Positions 62,026 through 64,000 of a DNA stretch of 64,000 nt are shown here, in pieces (within the stretch, counting starts at the first letter, position 1; the number at the start of each line of letters is the position of its first letter). The DNA comes from Amycolatopsis nivea. GTDB lineage: Bacteria > Actinomycetota > Actinomycetes > Mycobacteriales > Pseudonocardiaceae. A program made the position numbers and the translations under genes. The notes beneath the pieces were generated by a model. That model made no database searches and was not told the origin of the DNA. It saw only the letters and a program-made list of their open reading frames with translations. The stretch spans positions 1 to 64,000 of the forward strand of contig NZ_SDLT01000007.1 of assembly GCF_004522235.1 (NCBI RefSeq). Reading direction: 5' to 3'.

Positions 62026-62197
62026 GGGAAGGCCAGCGCCCCCATCGGTCGATGGCCGAGCGCACCCAGGGAACACCAGCCATCCGCCCGCCGAAGACCG
62101 ACGTTGACCCGGGGAACGCCAGCGAGCTCAGCCGCCAATGACTGAGAGCATCTCGGGAACACCAGCGCTCCTAGGGACCGCGAGCAGCACCCGCAAG
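62026..62197 (+). repeat. Degenerate tandem array, 43-bp period
   Basis: The head GGGAA-N-N-CCAGC recurs at 62026, 62069, 62112 and 62155, exactly 43 bases apart each time (variants GGGAAGGCCAGCG, GGGAACACCAGC, GGGAACGCCAGCG, GGGAACACCAGCG). The rest of each unit is poorly conserved and a fifth unit near 62198 is only faintly similar. The period is not a multiple of three, so it is not coding, and 43 bp is close to four helical turns. Confidence 0.65.
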
Positions 62198-62501
62198 GAA
62201 ACAACCCGCCCAGCAACAACGAAGAACCCCGGCCTAGCCATCCCAGCGCACCACTCCGAACAGGACACCCGCCCAAGACGTTGTCCGCCAACCCATTGAT
62301 AACCCCCACCACCGGGTTGAAACACGCCACGCATAACTCACCGATTCGATTGACAACCCTTCCGACCCCGGCAGAGGCTGGTCACAAGCTGCCAATGCCC
62401 GGTGCGGTCCGGTTACCCTGTCAACGAGCCGAAAACCGCACCGAAAGGCCAACCCCGGCACGAAGCGCCAACCGGTCAACGACTTCCTAGCGAGGAAAAC
62501 G
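62198..62501. other. Upstream region of the SnoaL-like gene
   Basis: No gene is supported in these 304 bases. ATTGACAACCC (around 62350) could supply a -35, but no convincing -10 follows. GAGGAAAAC just before 62502 is the ribosome site of the next gene. Confidence 0.35.
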
Positions 62502-63110
62502 ATGTCTCTCGAGCACTCCGCACTGTCCGACGCCAGCCAGGACCGGCGGGTGGCCGCGTTGGAGGAGACTGTCGCGGGGCTGGTTCGGCGGGTCGGGGTG
62601 CTCGAGGCCGAGGCGGAGATCCGCCGGGTGCAGGCGCGCTACATGTTCCTCTGCGACACGCCTTGCCCCGAGTTCGGCGTCGGCGGCGACGACGAGCGGA
62701 TCGATCTCATCATGGAGCTCTACACCGAGGACGCGGTCTGGGAGGGCGTCGGCGAGTACTACGACGGGCAGTTCGGGCGGGCCGAGGGCGCCGCGGCTAT
62801 CCGGGCGCATTTCCAGCGGTTCTGGGGCGAGAAGAAAGACCCCGAACTTCTCCTGAACGCCCATTATCTCACTTCCGAGCAGATCCACGTGGACGGCGAC
62901 GAGGCCACCGGACAATGGATCCACATGCAACCGTGGCTGTTCTCCGACGGGAAAGCGCTCCTGCGGTCCAGCCGGTTGAACAACGCGTTCCGCCGCGAAG
63001 GCGACACCTGGCGGATCACCCGCACGCGGACCGAAAACGTCTTCATCGCCCCGCTGCCGGAAGGCTGGGCCAGCGATTATCCCTCGGCCTCGGTGCTGAT
63101 GAAGCCATGA
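62502..63110 (+). CDS. SnoaL/NTF2-like protein
   Basis: A 202-residue protein. An N-terminal coiled coil (about 12-45, RRVAALEETVAGLVRRVGVL) precedes an NTF2-like cone fold (46-195) with ELYTEDAVWEGVGEYYDGQF and EGDTWRITRTRTENVF as landmarks. This fold serves hydratases, isomerases and ligand sensors; the catalytic residues cannot be assigned here. ATG 62502 follows GAGGAAAA. It overlaps the FixJ-type gene by four bases (ATGA). Confidence 0.8.
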   Translation: MSLEHSALSDASQDRRVAALEETVAGLVRRVGVLEAEAEIRRVQARYMFLCDTPCPEFGVGGDDERIDLIMELYTEDAVWEGVGEYYDGQFGRAEGAAAIRAHFQRFWGEKKDPELLLNAHYLTSEQIHVDGDEATGQWIHMQPWLFSDGKALLRSSRLNNAFRREGDTWRITRTRTENVFIAPLPEGWASDYPSASVLMKP

Positions 63111-63721
63111 GCGACGACCCGGTCGTGCACGTGGTGGACGACGACGAGGACCTCCGGCAGTCCCTGGTGTTCCTGCTGGAGAGCGTCGGCGTGCAGGCGT
63201 TGACCTATCCGGACGCCCAGACCTTCCTCGACGAATTCGACCCGGCCGAGCCCGCGGTCGTGATCGTCGACGTCCGCATGCCCGCGATCAGCGGTTTTCA
63301 GCTGCAGGAAAACCTCGCGGAAATCGACTGTCCGGCTCCGCTGATCTTCTGTTCCGCGCACGGCGACATTCCGATGTCGGTCCGTGCGCTCACCGCGGGG
63401 GCGGTCGATTTCCTCGAGAAGCCTTACCAGGCCCAGCGCATGGTCGAGGTGGTTCAGACCCAGCTCATCGAGGCGCGCCGCCGGTTCGCGGAGCACGCGG
63501 AGCGGCAGGCGGTCCGGGCCCGGCTCGACACGCTGACCCAGCGCGAGCGCGAGGTGCTGCGGCTGGTGGTCGACGGGATGCCCAGCCAGGCGATCGCGCA
63601 CCGGCTGGGCACCAGCGTCAAAACCGTCGACGTGCATCGGGCGCGGATCAAGGCGAAGACGTCAGCGGACAGCCTCGGGACGCTGGTCCGCGACATCCTC
63701 ACCCATCGCGTCACCGTTTGA
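63107..63721 (+). CDS. FixJ/LuxR-type response regulator
   Basis: A 204-residue regulator. The receiver domain has the acidic pair DDD (11-13), phospho-acceptor Asp55 in VIVDVRMP and the Lys of FLEKPY near 105. The C-terminal LuxR-type helix-turn-helix is LTQREREVLRLVVDGMPSQA through KTVDVHRARIK (about 138-185). No histidine kinase gene is nearby; translational coupling to the SnoaL-like gene suggests a joint role. Its end overlaps the convergent amidase gene by 11 bases. Confidence 0.93.
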   Translation: MSDDPVVHVVDDDEDLRQSLVFLLESVGVQALTYPDAQTFLDEFDPAEPAVVIVDVRMPAISGFQLQENLAEIDCPAPLIFCSAHGDIPMSVRALTAGAVDFLEKPYQAQRMVEVVQTQLIEARRRFAEHAERQAVRARLDTLTQREREVLRLVVDGMPSQAIAHRLGTSVKTVDVHRARIKAKTSADSLGTLVRDILTHRVTV

Positions 63722-64000
63722 GCGCGGTCTCCGCCCAGCAGCCCGTACCCAGCAGCGCGGCCTCGCCGGAAGCACTGCCGACCAGCTGCAATCCCAGCGG
63801 CAAACCGGCCTCGTCGCGCAGGCCCGGGACGGCGATAACCGGCAGGCCCAGCGCCTGCCACGGGCGGCTGAGCACTGGGTCGCCGGTCGCCGCCAGGCCC
63901 GCGGGGGCCGAGCCGAGCGCGGCTGGGGTGAGGACGGCGTCGTAGCCGGCCACGAGCTCCGCCAGCCGGGCAGCGCCGGAAGCGACGACGTCCAGCGCGG
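63711..64000 (-). CDS. Amidase, C-terminal part (continues past the window)
   Basis: The last 96 residues of an amidase-signature enzyme. YDAVLTPAALG, then RPWQALGLPVIAVPGLRDEA and GLPLGLQLVG, are the conserved C-terminal motifs of that family. The catalytic Ser-cisSer-Lys centre lies outside the window. The frame is open through the right edge, so the gene is cut by the window and not broken. Confidence 0.85.
   Translation of the reverse strand, partial: ALDVVASGAARLAELVAGYDAVLTPAALGSAPAGLAATGDPVLSRPWQALGLPVIAVPGLRDEAGLPLGLQLVGSASGEAALLGTGCWAETALKR

Overview
The window is high-GC, densely packed actinobacterial chromosome. Mycothiol-dependent enzyme families, an AfsR/SARP regulator, DUF3159, LapA, Rsm22, a DasR-type regulator with a dre-like operator, an ArfA-like envelope protein and a P450 with an AGNET I-helix all fit Pseudonocardiales. 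An Amycolatopsis-like organism is the best guess, but that is inference because no rRNA or other marker lies in the window. Several genes look leaderless, with TANNNT six or seven bases before the start codon. I see no tRNA, rRNA, CRISPR array, insertion sequence or prophage.

Layout. 0-3 kb: MarR gene, divergent TetR/medium-chain dehydrogenase pair, and a small duplicated region holding two related hypothetical genes and a fragment of the dehydrogenase gene. 3-6 kb: TPP-riboswitch-controlled thiO-thiS-thiG and divergent thiE, closed by a very long hairpin. 6-9.4 kb: membrane protein, threonine/serine dehydratase, an exact 30-bp-period repeat array, and an SDR/MarR divergent pair with palindromic operators. 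9.4-13.8 kb: amino-sugar unit (DasR-like regulator and MFS transporter, divergent from a GlmS-like SIS protein and a BadF-type sugar kinase, with a GGTCTAGACC palindrome between). 13.9-19.4 kb: envelope proteins (DUF3159, SGNH hydrolase, ArfA-like pair, MmpS-like protein) and an unrecognised coupled gene pair. 19.7-22.5 kb: AfsR-type regulator. 22.8-26.1 kb: complete ectABCD operon behind a sigma-B-type promoter. 26.2-31.3 kb: Abi-alpha, DUF445 and patatin genes in a row. 31.4-36.8 kb: enzymes and regulators, including a MarR/hydrolase/dipeptidase module.

36.8-45.9 kb is an aromatic catabolism region. It has the benzoyl-CoA epoxidation operon (boxC, boxB, a benzoate-CoA ligase, an amidohydrolase), two meta-cleavage enzymes of the 2-oxopentenoate hydratase and 4-oxalocrotonate decarboxylase type, and a VOC dioxygenase. 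The promoter between the meta-cleavage genes and the VOC gene carries the same 14-bp palindrome found 11 kb away beside the MarR gene at 34.5 kb. This suggests a small MhqR-like quinone/catechol regulon.

46-52.5 kb: an overlapping chain murT-gatD-histidine kinase-response regulator-chloramphenicol-phosphotransferase-like kinase, then an IclR gene. 52.8-60.4 kb: an ECF42 sigma factor with two DGPF proteins, Rsm22-like methyltransferase, mycothiol-dependent enzyme, P450, hydrolase and acyl-CoA thioesterase. 60.4-64 kb: sparse region with a possible leaderless microprotein, a TetR gene, a degenerate 43-bp-period array, a SnoaL-like gene coupled to a FixJ-type regulator, and the 3' end of an amidase gene that leaves the window.
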